Part shown: in pieces, positions 8,666-17,191 of the stretch
Position numbering within the stretch: the stretch's first letter is position 1
Layout: each line of letters starts with the position of its first letter
Source of the DNA: Chitinophagaceae bacterium
GTDB lineage: Bacteria > Bacteroidota > Bacteroidia > Chitinophagales > Chitinophagaceae
NCBI GenBank assembly: GCA_016708765.1
Contig: JADJFD010000006.1
Location: 62,001 to 126,000 of the forward strand
Length of the DNA stretch: 64,000 nt
Direction of reading: 5' to 3'
Position numbers and translations under genes: made by a program
Notes under the pieces: generated by a model
What the model was told of the DNA's origin: nothing
The model's database searches: none
Seen by the model: only the letters and a program-made list of their open reading frames with translations

Positions 8666-9259
8666 ATGAAAAATGCACTTATTATATTTGTTCGTATACC
8701 TGAACTAGGTAAAGTTAAAACTCGTTTGGCAAAAGATCTTGGCGAAGAGAAGGCTTTAGAAGTTTATAAAGAACTACTTCAGCATACTCATGACATTTCT
8801 GTTGATTTAGAATGTGATAAATTTGTTTTCTACACTGATAGGATTGAGAATGACGATATATGGGAAAATGACTTATTTAGTAAATATCAACAGGAAGGAG
8901 ACTCACTTGGCGATAGAATGATGCTGGCATTTCATAAACTGTTACAATTAAATTATAAAAATGTAGTTATTATTGGAAGTGATTGCCCGTCATTATCACC
9001 TATAATAATTAATGAAGCCTTTGAACGATTGGAGAATGATGATATTGTAATTGGCCCGTCAAGCGATGGAGGGTATTATTTGTTAGGGATGTCAAAACTG
9101 ATTCCAGAATTATTTCAGCATAAAAAATGGAGCTCAGACTCTGTGCTTGCAGATACAATTAAAGATACTGTGAAGTTGCAAAAGCAATATTCGTTTTTAA
9201 CTGAACTTTCTGATATTGACACAATAGAAGATTATCAGAAGTTTTATTTATCCAACTGA
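8666..9259 (+). CDS. TIGR04282-type arsenosugar-associated glycosyltransferase (DUF2064)
   Basis: A 197-residue nucleotidyl/glycosyltransferase of the DUF2064 fold. Residues 11-21 (IPELGKVKTRL) form the nucleotide-binding loop, GSDCPSLS is the metal-binding segment, and IGPSSDGGYYLLG follows; all are diagnostic. The start at 8666 is two bases after arsM and gives MKNALIIFVR; an in-frame TTG at 8654 would overlap arsM. Together with the TIGR04283 enzyme at 1241 the cluster has both glycosyltransferase types known from arsenosugar loci. It closes the operon and overlaps the convergent acyltransferase gene by 16 bases. Confidence 0.88.
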   Translation: MKNALIIFVRIPELGKVKTRLAKDLGEEKALEVYKELLQHTHDISVDLECDKFVFYTDRIENDDIWENDLFSKYQQEGDSLGDRMMLAFHKLLQLNYKNVVIIGSDCPSLSPIIINEAFERLENDDIVIGPSSDGGYYLLGMSKLIPELFQHKKWSSDSVLADTIKDTVKLQKQYSFLTELSDIDTIEDYQKFYLSN

Positions 9260-10206
9260 GGTTTCAATTGAATGTAAGACCATGCTGTAAATGGAAGTAT
9301 AATCAATAATCCAACTGCCCACCAGCAAGCTGTAACATTCCAAACTATTGTAATTAACAGGATAAGATAAAAAGGGTAGGAGAGCATAATTATGCCAGCC
9401 ATTATGGAATCATAATGATCGTTGTTTGAAGTTCTTTTCCAGATATATTTTTTTATAGGAAGATAAAGTGGCAAATGGATCAGATAGCCAATGATTGCAG
9501 GAATTATAAGAAGTATTTTTTTTAGTAATGAAGGTTTAATTTCTAACTGCTCTTTTTGTTTTTGTTTATCCTTCTTTGGTATTTCAAAAACCGACTGTTC
9601 TAATGCTTTCTGCAATAAATTATTAAATTCTTGATGCCTTAATCCGTCAGCTGCATTAAAATTTAAATGTCTTTTTTCAATTGGCTTTCCGAAATTGATA
9701 AACACATTTTTCCCAAATCTTGTAAATGAACTGTAATTCAATCCAACAGGAATTACAGTTAGCGGTATACCTTCTTCCCATGCTTTGATGGCTAATCTTG
9801 CTGTACCTTTTTTTAAGGGACGTAAATGCCATTCATTAATACATTTTCCTTCGCTGAATATTGTAATAACGCCGTTACGTCTTAAAATCTCAATACAAGC
9901 ATCAAATGTTTTATAATTTTCAGATAAATTTTCAACACCTTCACTTGGCCGGTACACTGGTAATATTTTTAAAGCCGCAAGAATTTTTAAGAATGGTTTT
10001 TTAAAAGCATCGCCTCTTGCTAATGACCAAACGTCTTCCTTGAAAAGAGTGTCTATAATAATTGAGTCAAGAAATGAGTTGGGATGATTGCAAGCCAGCA
10101 ACACAGGACCTTTAATTTTTAATATTTCCGGCTTATTGATTATGATTTTCCGGCAGAAAATGGGTAGGGCCGACCGGGCAATTCTTTTAAGTATAGAATA
10201 AAGCAA
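9244..10206 (-). CDS. PlsC-type 1-acyl-glycerol-phosphate acyltransferase-like membrane protein
   Basis: The lysophospholipid acyltransferase motifs are present: NHPNSFLD (the H-X4-D catalytic pair), then FSEGKCINEW and KKGTARLA in the substrate and phosphate-binding blocks. Two or three hydrophobic helices near the C-terminus anchor it in the membrane. No ATG lies near the expected start. The frame is open to about 10275, but the region before the TTG at 10206 overlaps a dispersed palindrome, so TTG (giving LLYSILKRIARSAL) is the best guess. A lost ATG through a base error cannot be excluded. The likely role is phospholipid or other lipid acylation. Confidence 0.8.
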   Translation of the reverse strand: MLYSILKRIARSALPIFCRKIIINKPEILKIKGPVLLACNHPNSFLDSIIIDTLFKEDVWSLARGDAFKKPFLKILAALKILPVYRPSEGVENLSENYKTFDACIEILRRNGVITIFSEGKCINEWHLRPLKKGTARLAIKAWEEGIPLTVIPVGLNYSSFTRFGKNVFINFGKPIEKRHLNFNAADGLRHQEFNNLLQKALEQSVFEIPKKDKQKQKEQLEIKPSLLKKILLIIPAIIGYLIHLPLYLPIKKYIWKRTSNNDHYDSIMAGIIMLSYPFYLILLITIVWNVTACWWAVGLLIILPFTAWSYIQLKPQLDK

Positions 10207-10267
10207 AAAGTTCGTTTTTGTGAATATAAGAAGAACTGGCAGTTGTATAAGCCAAATTGGACCCCGA

Positions 10268-10283
10268 TCCGCCAATTGGCGGA
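10268..10283. repeat. TCCGCCAATTGGCGGA palindrome
   Basis: A perfect 16-base palindrome in the spacer between the divergent acyltransferase and rpsA genes. It is an inverted copy of the unit at 5495-5514, sharing the palindrome and the flanking GGAT(C/T)GGGGT. It could be a REP-like structural element or a binding site. Confidence 0.6.
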
Positions 10284-10372
10284 CGCAACGGATGCTAAAT
10301 CAAGGCTTTACAGATGGGAATCAAATTCAAAATTCCCTTAAGTTCAAAGCCCAAAAAGCCGGGCTATTTCTA

Positions 10373-10380
10373 TATCTTTG
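10373..10380 (+). promoter_or_regulatory. Putative -7 box of the rpsA promoter
   Basis: TATCTTTG matches the Bacteroidota -7 consensus TAnnTTTG and lies 36 bases before the rpsA start codon. No convincing -33 TTTG is visible. The short leader between contains CCCGAA and TTCGGG arms that could form a small hairpin. Confidence 0.55.
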
Positions 10381-10416
10381 CTGCCCCGAAAATAAAACCC
10401 TTCGGGATTTTAAAAA

Positions 10417-12399
10417 ATGTTTGAAAACAAAAATTTAAAGAACCTAAACGCTGATGCACAGGAGAACGCAGGTGATACGTCGACAGACGCATCCGAAGCT
10501 TCTACAGCGACAACAACTGCACCTGTCGCAGATTCCAGCTCCGTTGGAACAGAGGAGGAAACTCCAAAGAAGCCTGCTTATGCACCTCAAACACCTCATG
10601 ATGATTTTGACTGGAATGTTGACAAACGCAATGTTACTTCTTACTCTGCCGAAGAGAAAGAAAAGTATCATCAGGTTTATGACAACACTTTCAAGCAATT
10701 GAATGATGGTGAATTGATGAATGGTACTGTAGTTGGTTTAACAAAAACTGACGTTGTATTAAACATCGGATTTAAAAGTGACGGCTTAATTTCGTTGAAT
10801 GAATTCCGTGACCTTCCATCTCTTGCAATTGGTGATGAAGTGGAAGTAATGATTGTTGAGAAAGAAGACAGAGACGGACATTTGAATCTTAGTCGTCGTC
10901 AGGCTCGCATTACAAGAGCTTGGGAAAGAATTATGGAAGTGCATAAAACTGGTGAAGTTATTACTGGTACTGTTACTTCTAAAACGAAAGGTGGTTTGAT
11001 CGTTGATGTATTTGGAATGGAAACATTCTTACCAGGATCACAAATTGATGTGAAGCCTGTTACAGATTACGATCAGTTTGTTGGTAAGACAATGGAATTT
11101 AAAGTAGTTAAGATCAACGAGACTATTAAGAATGCAGTTGTATCTCACAAAGCACTTATCGAAAGCGATATCGAAGCACAGAGAGCAGAGATTATGAGCA
11201 AACTAGAGAAAGGACAAGTATTGGAAGGTACAGTGAAGAACATCACTGACTTCGGTGCTTTCATGGATCTTGGTGGCTTAGATGGTCTGTTATACATTAC
11301 TGATATTTCATGGGGTCGTATTTCTCATCCAACTGAAGTATTGAAACTTGATCAAAAGATCAATGTAGTGGTACTTGATTTTGATGATGAGAAAAAACGT
11401 ATCAGCCTTGGCTTAAAGCAATTGACTCCGCATCCTTGGGATGTATTGGCAGAAAATATTGCAGAAGGCAATGTGGTAAAAGGTAAAGTAGTAAACATTG
11501 AAGACTACGGAGCTTTCTTAGAAATTCAACCTGGTGTTGAAGGTCTTGTCCACGTTTCTGAAATTACATGGGCAAATACTCCAATCAACGCTAAAGAATT
11601 CTTTAAGCTTGGTGATGAGCATGAAGCTAAAGTGGTAACTCTTGATAAGGAAAGTAGAAAGATGAGTTTGTCTATCAAACAACTTTCTGAAGATCCTTGG
11701 AATGAAATTGAAACCAAATTTGCAGAGAACAGTACACATCCAGGTTTAGTGAAGAACATTACTAACTATGGTGTGTTTGTAGAATTATCTGCAGGTATCG
11801 GTGGTATGATTCATATCAGTGACCTTAGCTGGTTAAAGCGTTTCAATCATCCAAGTGAGTACACTAAAGTAGGTGCAACAATTGATGTAGTTATTTTAGG
11901 TATTGATAAAGAGAATAGAAAGCTACAGTTAGGCCACAAGCAATTAGAAGAAGATCCTTGGAATACATTGGCTGATACATTTGCTATCGGAAGTCTTCAT
12001 GAAGGCACAGTAAGCCGTCGTGATGATAAAGGTGCAACTGTTCAACTGCCTTATGGCTTAGAAGGGTTTGCTCCTAACCGCCATCTTTCAAAAGAAGATG
12101 GTAAGACTATCGGTGCTGATGAATCTGCACAGTTTATGGTGATTGAGTTTGACCGCAATGAAAAACGCATTGTAGTTTCTCATACTCGTATCTGGGAGCA
12201 GGTTCAGGTAGATGCTGCGGATGCTGTAAAGAAAGAAGCAAGAACTGATGCAGACAACACTAGAAAAGCTGTAAAAAGTGTACAGAGCAAAGTGGAAAAA
12301 GCAACTCTTGGAGATCTAGGTGTATTGGCAGATCTGAAGAAAAAAATGGATGGCGAAGACAGTGGTGAAACACCTGTTGATGAAGCTAAGCCAGAATGA
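10417..12399 (+). CDS. rpsA: 30S ribosomal protein S1
   Basis: A 660-residue protein with an acidic, Ala/Thr-rich N-terminal tail (residues 1-80) and six S1 RNA-binding domains beginning near residues 97, 183, 267, 352, 437 and 525. The middle domains carry the classic ITDFGAFMDL, DGLLYITDISW and GLVHVSEITW strands; the first and last are more diverged, as usual for S1. A charged, Lys/Ala-rich tail follows. It binds mRNA on the small ribosomal subunit. It is a single-gene unit with its own promoter-like box and a strong terminator. Codon use is more even than in the accessory region, as expected for a highly expressed gene. Confidence 0.97.
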   Translation: MFENKNLKNLNADAQENAGDTSTDASEASTATTTAPVADSSSVGTEEETPKKPAYAPQTPHDDFDWNVDKRNVTSYSAEEKEKYHQVYDNTFKQLNDGELMNGTVVGLTKTDVVLNIGFKSDGLISLNEFRDLPSLAIGDEVEVMIVEKEDRDGHLNLSRRQARITRAWERIMEVHKTGEVITGTVTSKTKGGLIVDVFGMETFLPGSQIDVKPVTDYDQFVGKTMEFKVVKINETIKNAVVSHKALIESDIEAQRAEIMSKLEKGQVLEGTVKNITDFGAFMDLGGLDGLLYITDISWGRISHPTEVLKLDQKINVVVLDFDDEKKRISLGLKQLTPHPWDVLAENIAEGNVVKGKVVNIEDYGAFLEIQPGVEGLVHVSEITWANTPINAKEFFKLGDEHEAKVVTLDKESRKMSLSIKQLSEDPWNEIETKFAENSTHPGLVKNITNYGVFVELSAGIGGMIHISDLSWLKRFNHPSEYTKVGATIDVVILGIDKENRKLQLGHKQLEEDPWNTLADTFAIGSLHEGTVSRRDDKGATVQLPYGLEGFAPNRHLSKEDGKTIGADESAQFMVIEFDRNEKRIVVSHTRIWEQVQVDAADAVKKEARTDADNTRKAVKSVQSKVEKATLGDLGVLADLKKKMDGEDSGETPVDEAKPE

Positions 12400-12415
12400 T
12401 GATATTGCATTTTAT

Positions 12416-12443
12416 AAAACCCACCTGAGAAGGTGGGTTTTTT
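12416..12443 (+). terminator. Rho-independent terminator of rpsA
   Basis: CCCACCT (12420-12426) pairs with AGGTGGG (12431-12437) over a GAGA loop. An A run precedes it and six T follow. It starts about 17 bases after the rpsA stop codon. Confidence 0.9.
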
Positions 12444-12573
12444 ATGTTTTTGATTTTGAGTGAACTATAGAAATTCTTAATTGTTGTATCTTAATAACAA
12501 TTCTCCATTTATTTTCATTTCTTCCTTTACAATCACTTATTTTGAATTATTATTGATTGTCAAATAATTTTTC

Positions 12574-13338
12574 ATGGCTTCTGTCGGCGAAAGGTTAAGG
12601 AATTTTCATCCGGTTAGAAAAATAGTTTACTTCTTTGTAGGCTTATTTTCTTATCCTGGTCTTGCTATTGTCAATAAGCTAAAAGTATCAGGAACAGAAC
12701 ATTTTGAAAACTTGCCAAAGCAAAAAGTATTATTTGTCAGCAATCATCAAACCTATTTTGCTGATGTAATCACTTTTCTTCATATTTTTTGTGCAGTAAA
12801 ATGGGGAAAGCGAAACCGTTTAGGTGTTCCTTATTATTTATTGAATCCATTTACAAGAGTTAATTATGTGGCTGCAGAAGCTACCATGAAAGGAAGTTTA
12901 ATAAGCCGTTTGTTTTTATTGGCAGGAGGTATTACAGTAAAAAGAACTTGGAACAAAGAGTCTAAAGAAGTGAGAAAAGGATTGGATCCTTCAGATACCA
13001 GAAAAATTCACCGGGCATTGGAAAAGAACTGGGTAATTACTTTTCCGCAAGGCACAACCAAGCCATTTGCGCCGGGTAGAAGGGGAACCGCTTTGTTAAT
13101 TAAACAAGTAAAGCCAATAGTTATACCGGTTGTTATTAATGGCTTTTGGAGAGCTTTTAATAAAAAAGGGTTGAAGTTTAAAAAGAAAGGCACACTGCTT
13201 TCTGTTACATTTAAAGCTCCGTTGGAAATTGATTTTGAAGCATCAACGGATATTATTCTTACGCAAATTATGGATTCAATCGAGCAAAGCAAAGACTACA
13301 TGATGAAAGGAAAACATCATTGGATTACTAAAGAGTAA
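12574..13338 (+). CDS. PlsC-family 1-acyl-sn-glycerol-3-phosphate acyltransferase
   Basis: A 254-residue acyltransferase. The catalytic H-X4-D motif is in SNHQTYFAD (about residues 56-64), the FPQGTTKP block is the phosphate-binding motif, and a hydrophobic segment at residues 17-35 can anchor it to the inner membrane. Family members acylate lysophosphatidic acid to phosphatidic acid. It ends two bases before the convergent thioesterase gene, which also uses acyl-CoA, though the two are transcribed towards each other. A homologous but longer enzyme lies at 9244-10206. Substrate specificity is not visible. Confidence 0.88.
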   Translation: MASVGERLRNFHPVRKIVYFFVGLFSYPGLAIVNKLKVSGTEHFENLPKQKVLFVSNHQTYFADVITFLHIFCAVKWGKRNRLGVPYYLLNPFTRVNYVAAEATMKGSLISRLFLLAGGITVKRTWNKESKEVRKGLDPSDTRKIHRALEKNWVITFPQGTTKPFAPGRRGTALLIKQVKPIVIPVVINGFWRAFNKKGLKFKKKGTLLSVTFKAPLEIDFEASTDIILTQIMDSIEQSKDYMMKGKHHWITKE

Positions 13339-13340
13339 AC

Positions 13341-13895
13341 TTACTTTACAAATAATGCCCTCAATTCTGCAGCATCATCCGGTTTCATTTTACCACCGAG
13401 AATTAGTCGTAGTTGTCTTCTTCTTAACGCACCGTCAAAAAGCTTCTGTTCGTCCTCTGTTTCAACAATAAGTTGAGGAACTGGGGATGGTTTACCATTA
13501 GCATCTAAGGCAACAAATGTGTAATAAGCTTCATTGCTCTTATACTTGATTTGTTTTTTTAAGTCTTCGCCCCATACCTTCATATGTACTTCCATCGAGG
13601 TGTTAAAGGCTCTTGTAACGTTTGCTTCTATATGTACAACGTTGCCCAATTTTATGGGGTTTTCAAAAGATATATTGTCAACCGATGCTGTTACAACGGG
13701 AGCATTACAATGTTTTTGTGCAGACAATGCTGATGCTATATCCATCCAGTACATTAACCGGCCACCCATCAGGTTTCCAAAGAGGTTAGTATCATTTGGC
13801 AGTACTAGCTCGGTCATTATAATTAAACTGCCAGCGGGGGTTTTAGATTCCATTCCTAAAAATTTCATCAAAGGTAAGCATTGGCTCTCAGGCAT
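13341..13895 (-). CDS. Hot-dog fold acyl-CoA thioesterase (YciA/BFIT type)
   Basis: A 184-residue single hot-dog domain with the typical LPNDTNLFGNLMGGRLMYWM block (about 31-50). The Asn and following Asp-Ile-Ala helix form the active site. VVTASVDNISFENPIKLGN then gives the second conserved stretch. It hydrolyses acyl-CoA to free fatty acid and CoA in the cytoplasm. A 40-residue C-terminal extension is rich in Arg and Leu. It faces the PlsC gene tail to tail with a two-base gap and is divergent from proline dehydrogenase. Confidence 0.9.
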   Translation of the reverse strand: MPESQCLPLMKFLGMESKTPAGSLIIMTELVLPNDTNLFGNLMGGRLMYWMDIASALSAQKHCNAPVVTASVDNISFENPIKLGNVVHIEANVTRAFNTSMEVHMKVWGEDLKKQIKYKSNEAYYTFVALDANGKPSPVPQLIVETEDEQKLFDGALRRRQLRLILGGKMKPDDAAELRALFVK

Positions 13896-13961
13896 ATTTT
13901 AAATTAAAAAAAACGCAATACAAATTTTCTTGTGCAAATGGTTGTCTTATTTCCATCATCC

Positions 13962-13969
13962 TATCTTTG
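13962..13969 (+). promoter_or_regulatory. Putative -7 box of the proline dehydrogenase promoter
   Basis: TATCTTTG matches TAnnTTTG. A TTG at 13942-13944, 17 bases upstream, could be the -33 element. The start codon follows 20 bases after the box. Confidence 0.55.
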
Positions 13970-13989
13970 CGTCCTATTACGATTGTTAT

Positions 13990-15219
13990 ATGACACCTAC
14001 TTCTAAAATATCTTTTGATAATACTGAATTTGCATTCGAGTATAAAACAGATAAGCAGTTAAAAAAGGCTCGTTTCTTATTTAAGCTGATGGGTAAATCC
14101 TGGATTGTAAAATTAGGAACACGGTTAGCTCCTTGGTCGCTTAAAGTTGGGCTACCTATAAAAGGCATTATCCGCAATACAATCTTTTCTCAATTTTTAG
14201 GTGGCGAAACGCTGGAACAAACAAAAGCAGTGGCGCAAAAGTTAGGTGAGTACAATGTCAAAGTAATTCTTGACTATGGTGTAGAAGGAAAGGAGGGAGA
14301 AGAAAATTTTGATCATGCCTGCGATGAATTTATTAAGGTGATTGATTATGCTTCTACACAACCAATGATTCCTTTCATGAGTGTTAAAGTTACCGGCTTT
14401 GCCAGATTTGCATTATTGGAAAAGTTGGATGCAATGATGCATGAGCTTGAAGGAACATTGATGAAACGATTTTTGAAAGCAGTAGACAATCTTACTACTG
14501 AAGAAAAAGAAGAATGGCACAGTGTTCGTCATCGTATGATGCGGATATGCGAAACCGCTGCTAACAAAAATACCGGAGTGCTGGTAGATGCAGAAGACAC
14601 ATGGATTCAAGACCCGGTGGATGCACTAACTATATTAATGATGGATACTTTTAATAAAAACCGTTGTGTTGTTTATAATACGATTCAGCATTACAGGCAC
14701 GACAGATTAAAATTTCTTAAAGACTCATATACAGCATCAGTTGAAAGGAATTTTATTCTAGGAGCTAAATTAGTAAGAGGAGCTTACATGGAAAAAGAAA
14801 GAAAAAGAGCTACCGAAAATGGCTATCCATCTCCCATTCAACCCGATAAGGAAAGTACTGACAAAGATTATAATGCAGGAGTAGAATTTTGCATAGAACA
14901 TCTTGATCGTATTGCTTTAATCGTTGCTTCGCATAATGAAAACAGCAATCTGCTGGCTACTAAACTGATGCAGCAGAAAGGATTGCCATTGGATCATCCA
15001 CATATACATTGGAGCCAGTTGTATGGTATGAGCGACAATATAACATTCAATCTTGCACATGCTGGTTGTTCTGTTAGCAAGTATCTTCCGTTTGGACCAA
15101 TTAAAGATGTAGTGCCGTATCTGATGCGTAGGGCTCAGGAAAACACTTCCATCAAAGGGCAAACTGGAAGAGAACTCATGCTTATAGAAAAAGAACTGAA
15201 AAGAAGGGAATTACAGTAA
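13990..15219 (+). CDS. Proline dehydrogenase (FAD-dependent)
   Basis: A 409-residue monofunctional proline dehydrogenase. The conserved LVRGAYMEKER segment, IVASHNENSN and LAHAGCSVSKYLPFGP near the end line the FAD and substrate sites, and the product ends with YLMRRAQENTS. The ATG at 13990 is used because an upstream in-frame start at 13930 would precede the promoter-like box. The reaction is L-proline to 1-pyrroline-5-carboxylate, with electrons passed to the quinone pool. No P5C dehydrogenase domain is fused. The 3' end overlaps the convergent small TonB-C-like gene by nine bases. Confidence 0.92.
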   Translation: MTPTSKISFDNTEFAFEYKTDKQLKKARFLFKLMGKSWIVKLGTRLAPWSLKVGLPIKGIIRNTIFSQFLGGETLEQTKAVAQKLGEYNVKVILDYGVEGKEGEENFDHACDEFIKVIDYASTQPMIPFMSVKVTGFARFALLEKLDAMMHELEGTLMKRFLKAVDNLTTEEKEEWHSVRHRMMRICETAANKNTGVLVDAEDTWIQDPVDALTILMMDTFNKNRCVVYNTIQHYRHDRLKFLKDSYTASVERNFILGAKLVRGAYMEKERKRATENGYPSPIQPDKESTDKDYNAGVEFCIEHLDRIALIVASHNENSNLLATKLMQQKGLPLDHPHIHWSQLYGMSDNITFNLAHAGCSVSKYLPFGPIKDVVPYLMRRAQENTSIKGQTGRELMLIEKELKRRELQ

Positions 15220-15609
15220 CCTAAACCTTATCAAAAAGCATTTGAGTCCATAAAGTACGTTATTTGCTAATGTTTCCATATCAGGGGATAAAAACTTAAC
15301 CCTATATATTATTTCTTCACTTTTGCATTCACACAAACCACATTTTCTTTTACACTCATTCCAGTAGTTTGAAACTTGAGAAAATATTCTCATTGCTTCT
15401 TCATCACATCCGTAACCGAGCCCTTTTATAATAACCGGATCTATAATAATACAACTATCTGTAAGTTTATATTTTATCTCTACTATTCCGTATATGTTAT
15501 TTTCTTCAGCTGATTTTGGCCATTTCGATCGTATTGTTTTGATTCCACAATCACAATATTGAGCATTTAATTGCGTAGAGATAAATAATAGCAGTAAAAG
15601 TATTCTCAT
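15211..15609 (-). CDS. Small secreted protein with TonB C-terminal-like domain
   Basis: A 132-residue protein with a signal peptide at residues 1-16 (ending LNAQ). The middle part, VEIKYKLTDSC then VIIKGLGYGCDEEAMRIF, resembles the TonB_C domain found in many small Bacteroidota periplasmic proteins. A cysteine-rich insertion (CKRKCGLCECK) interrupts the domain and is unusual. There is no membrane anchor or proline-rich linker, so it is not a complete energy transducer. Its function is unknown. It overlaps the end of proline dehydrogenase and has its own upstream region shared divergently with thyA. Confidence 0.7.
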   Translation of the reverse strand: MRILLLLLFISTQLNAQYCDCGIKTIRSKWPKSAEENNIYGIVEIKYKLTDSCIIIDPVIIKGLGYGCDEEAMRIFSQVSNYWNECKRKCGLCECKSEEIIYRVKFLSPDMETLANNVLYGLKCFLIRFRLL

Positions 15610-15691
15610 AATATAAAAGACACAGTTTTGGCATTATTCCACAGGTTTTTCACAACCTTCCTTCATGTTAATCCGCTAATCCCTTTCTTCT

Positions 15692-15699
15692 TACCTTGC
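15692..15699 (+). promoter_or_regulatory. Putative -7 box of thyA, very close to the start codon
   Basis: TACCTTGC resembles TAnnTTTG and ends four bases before the thyA ATG at 15704. If it is used, transcription would start at about the start codon and the mRNA would be nearly leaderless. The same TACCTTGC form is seen before the prolyl isomerase gene at 61721-61728. Confidence 0.4.
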
Positions 15700-15703
15700 A
15701 GCC

Positions 15704-16498
15704 ATGCAACAATACCTTAGTTTACTTCAGCATATAATAGCAAACGGAGCTCATAAAACCGACAGAACTGGCACTGGAACACAAAGCTGTTTTGGCTATC
15801 AGATGCGGTTTGATCTGGAACAAGGCTTCCCTCTAGTTACTACAAAAAAAGTTCATCTTAAAAGCATCATCCATGAATTGCTTTGGTTCTTAAAAGGTGA
15901 TACAAACATTGCTTATTTGAAAGAGCATGGTGTTAGAATATGGGATGATTGGGCTGATAATAATGGTGATCTGGGGCCAGTTTACGGTAAACAATGGAGA
16001 AGCTGGCAAGGGAAAGATGGGAAAGTTATTGATCAGATTACTGAATTGATAGAACAAATAAAAAAAAATCCTGACAGCAGAAGATTAATTGTAAGTGCCT
16101 GGAATGTGGGTGAACTTTCTGAAATGGCATTAATGCCTTGTCATAATATGTTTCAGTTTTATGTTGCCGATGGTAAGTTGAGTTGCCAATTATACCAACG
16201 TAGTGCCGATGTTTTTTTAGGTGTACCTTTTAATATTGCATCGTATGCATTGTTGACAATGATGATAGCACAGGTTTGTGATTTAAAACCAGGTGAATTT
16301 GTTCACACCTTTGGCGATGTTCATATTTATAGCAATCATGTTGAACAGGTGAAGCTTCAATTAAGCAGAACACCGTTTGCTTTACCAACAATGAAGTTGA
16401 ATCCAGAAGTGAAAGATATTTTTGGTTTTCAATTTGAAGATTTTGCGTTGGAGAATTATGAATGCCATCCGGCTATAAAAGCTCCGGTAGCGGTGTAA
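15704..16498 (+). CDS. thyA: Thymidylate synthase
   Basis: 264 residues, exactly the length of the E. coli enzyme. The catalytic Cys146 lies in MALMPCHNMFQF, and the dUMP-binding QRSADVFLGVPFNIASYALL block follows. DRTGTGTQS near the start is the folate/phosphate loop, and the product ends IKAPVAV. It methylates dUMP to dTMP using methylene-tetrahydrofolate. Dihydrofolate reductase, which recycles the folate product, follows on the same strand after a 172-base spacer holding an inverted repeat. Confidence 0.97.
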   Translation: MQQYLSLLQHIIANGAHKTDRTGTGTQSCFGYQMRFDLEQGFPLVTTKKVHLKSIIHELLWFLKGDTNIAYLKEHGVRIWDDWADNNGDLGPVYGKQWRSWQGKDGKVIDQITELIEQIKKNPDSRRLIVSAWNVGELSEMALMPCHNMFQFYVADGKLSCQLYQRSADVFLGVPFNIASYALLTMMIAQVCDLKPGEFVHTFGDVHIYSNHVEQVKLQLSRTPFALPTMKLNPEVKDIFGFQFEDFALENYECHPAIKAPVAV

Positions 16499-16511
16499 AG
16501 AACCCCCTGTC

Positions 16512-16640
16512 CCCCTAAAGGGGAGACTTAGATCTGGACTTCAATATTGTTAGCAGAGTGTAATGAAAGAATTAAAAGGAGTCGTTTTTTATAAATTGAG
16601 TTTTGGAAAAAATAAACTTTACAAATCTCCCCTTTAGGGG
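16512..16640. repeat. Inverted-repeat element between thyA and folA
   Basis: CCCCTAAAGGGGAGACTT (16512-16529) and AAATCTCCCCTTTAGGGG (16623-16640) are inverted copies with one mismatch, 93 bases apart, and each arm is itself a small palindrome. The following ACTTAGATCTGGA resembles the flanks of the elements at about 5345 and 21365. This looks like a MITE- or REP-like dispersed intergenic element. It has no coding content. Confidence 0.65.
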
Positions 16641-16670
16641 CAGAAGAAAATTTAAAATTAAGTACATCAT

Positions 16671-17168
16671 ATGGGGGTTCTCATTTCATTAGTTGTTGCA
16701 GCAGCAACAAACAACGGCATCGGAAAAGATGGAAAAATGCCCTGGCATTTACCAAACGATATGAAACATTTTAAAAATGTAACATGGGGAATGCCAATAG
16801 TAATGGGAAGAAAAACCTTTGAATCCCTGGGTAAAGCACTGCCTGGAAGAAAAAATATTGTCGTTACACATAATCCTGATTGGAAAGCGGAAGGTGCTAT
16901 TGCTGTTCAAAAAATAGAAGATGCCTTATTTGTGGCAAAAGAAACGGATGCAAAAGAAATAATGGTAATTGGCGGTGGAGAAATTTATAAACTGCTTTTT
17001 GCTAAGGCGAAACGAATTTACATGACACGAGTAGAAGCGGAACCCGAAGCAGATACTTTTTTTCCCGCTATTGATCCGAAAGAATGGCAACTGGTAAGCC
17101 AGAAAAATCATGAAGCCGACGAGAAAAATGCATACAATTACTCTTTTCAAACTTGGGAAAGGATTTAG
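16671..17168 (+). CDS. folA: Dihydrofolate reductase
   Basis: 165 residues with the conserved NGIGKDGKMPWHLPNDMKHF N-terminal block (folate site, acidic Asp in PNDM), GMPIVMGRKTFES for NADPH, and VIGGGEIYKLLF near residue 105. It reduces dihydrofolate to tetrahydrofolate. The start gives MGVLISLVVAAATN, a few residues longer than the shortest family members. It pairs functionally with thyA upstream. The SAM methyltransferase gene starts 23 bases after its stop. Confidence 0.96.
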   Translation: MGVLISLVVAAATNNGIGKDGKMPWHLPNDMKHFKNVTWGMPIVMGRKTFESLGKALPGRKNIVVTHNPDWKAEGAIAVQKIEDALFVAKETDAKEIMVIGGGEIYKLLFAKAKRIYMTRVEAEPEADTFFPAIDPKEWQLVSQKNHEADEKNAYNYSFQTWERI

Positions 17169-17191
17169 CGCATCATCCCTGATATATTAAT

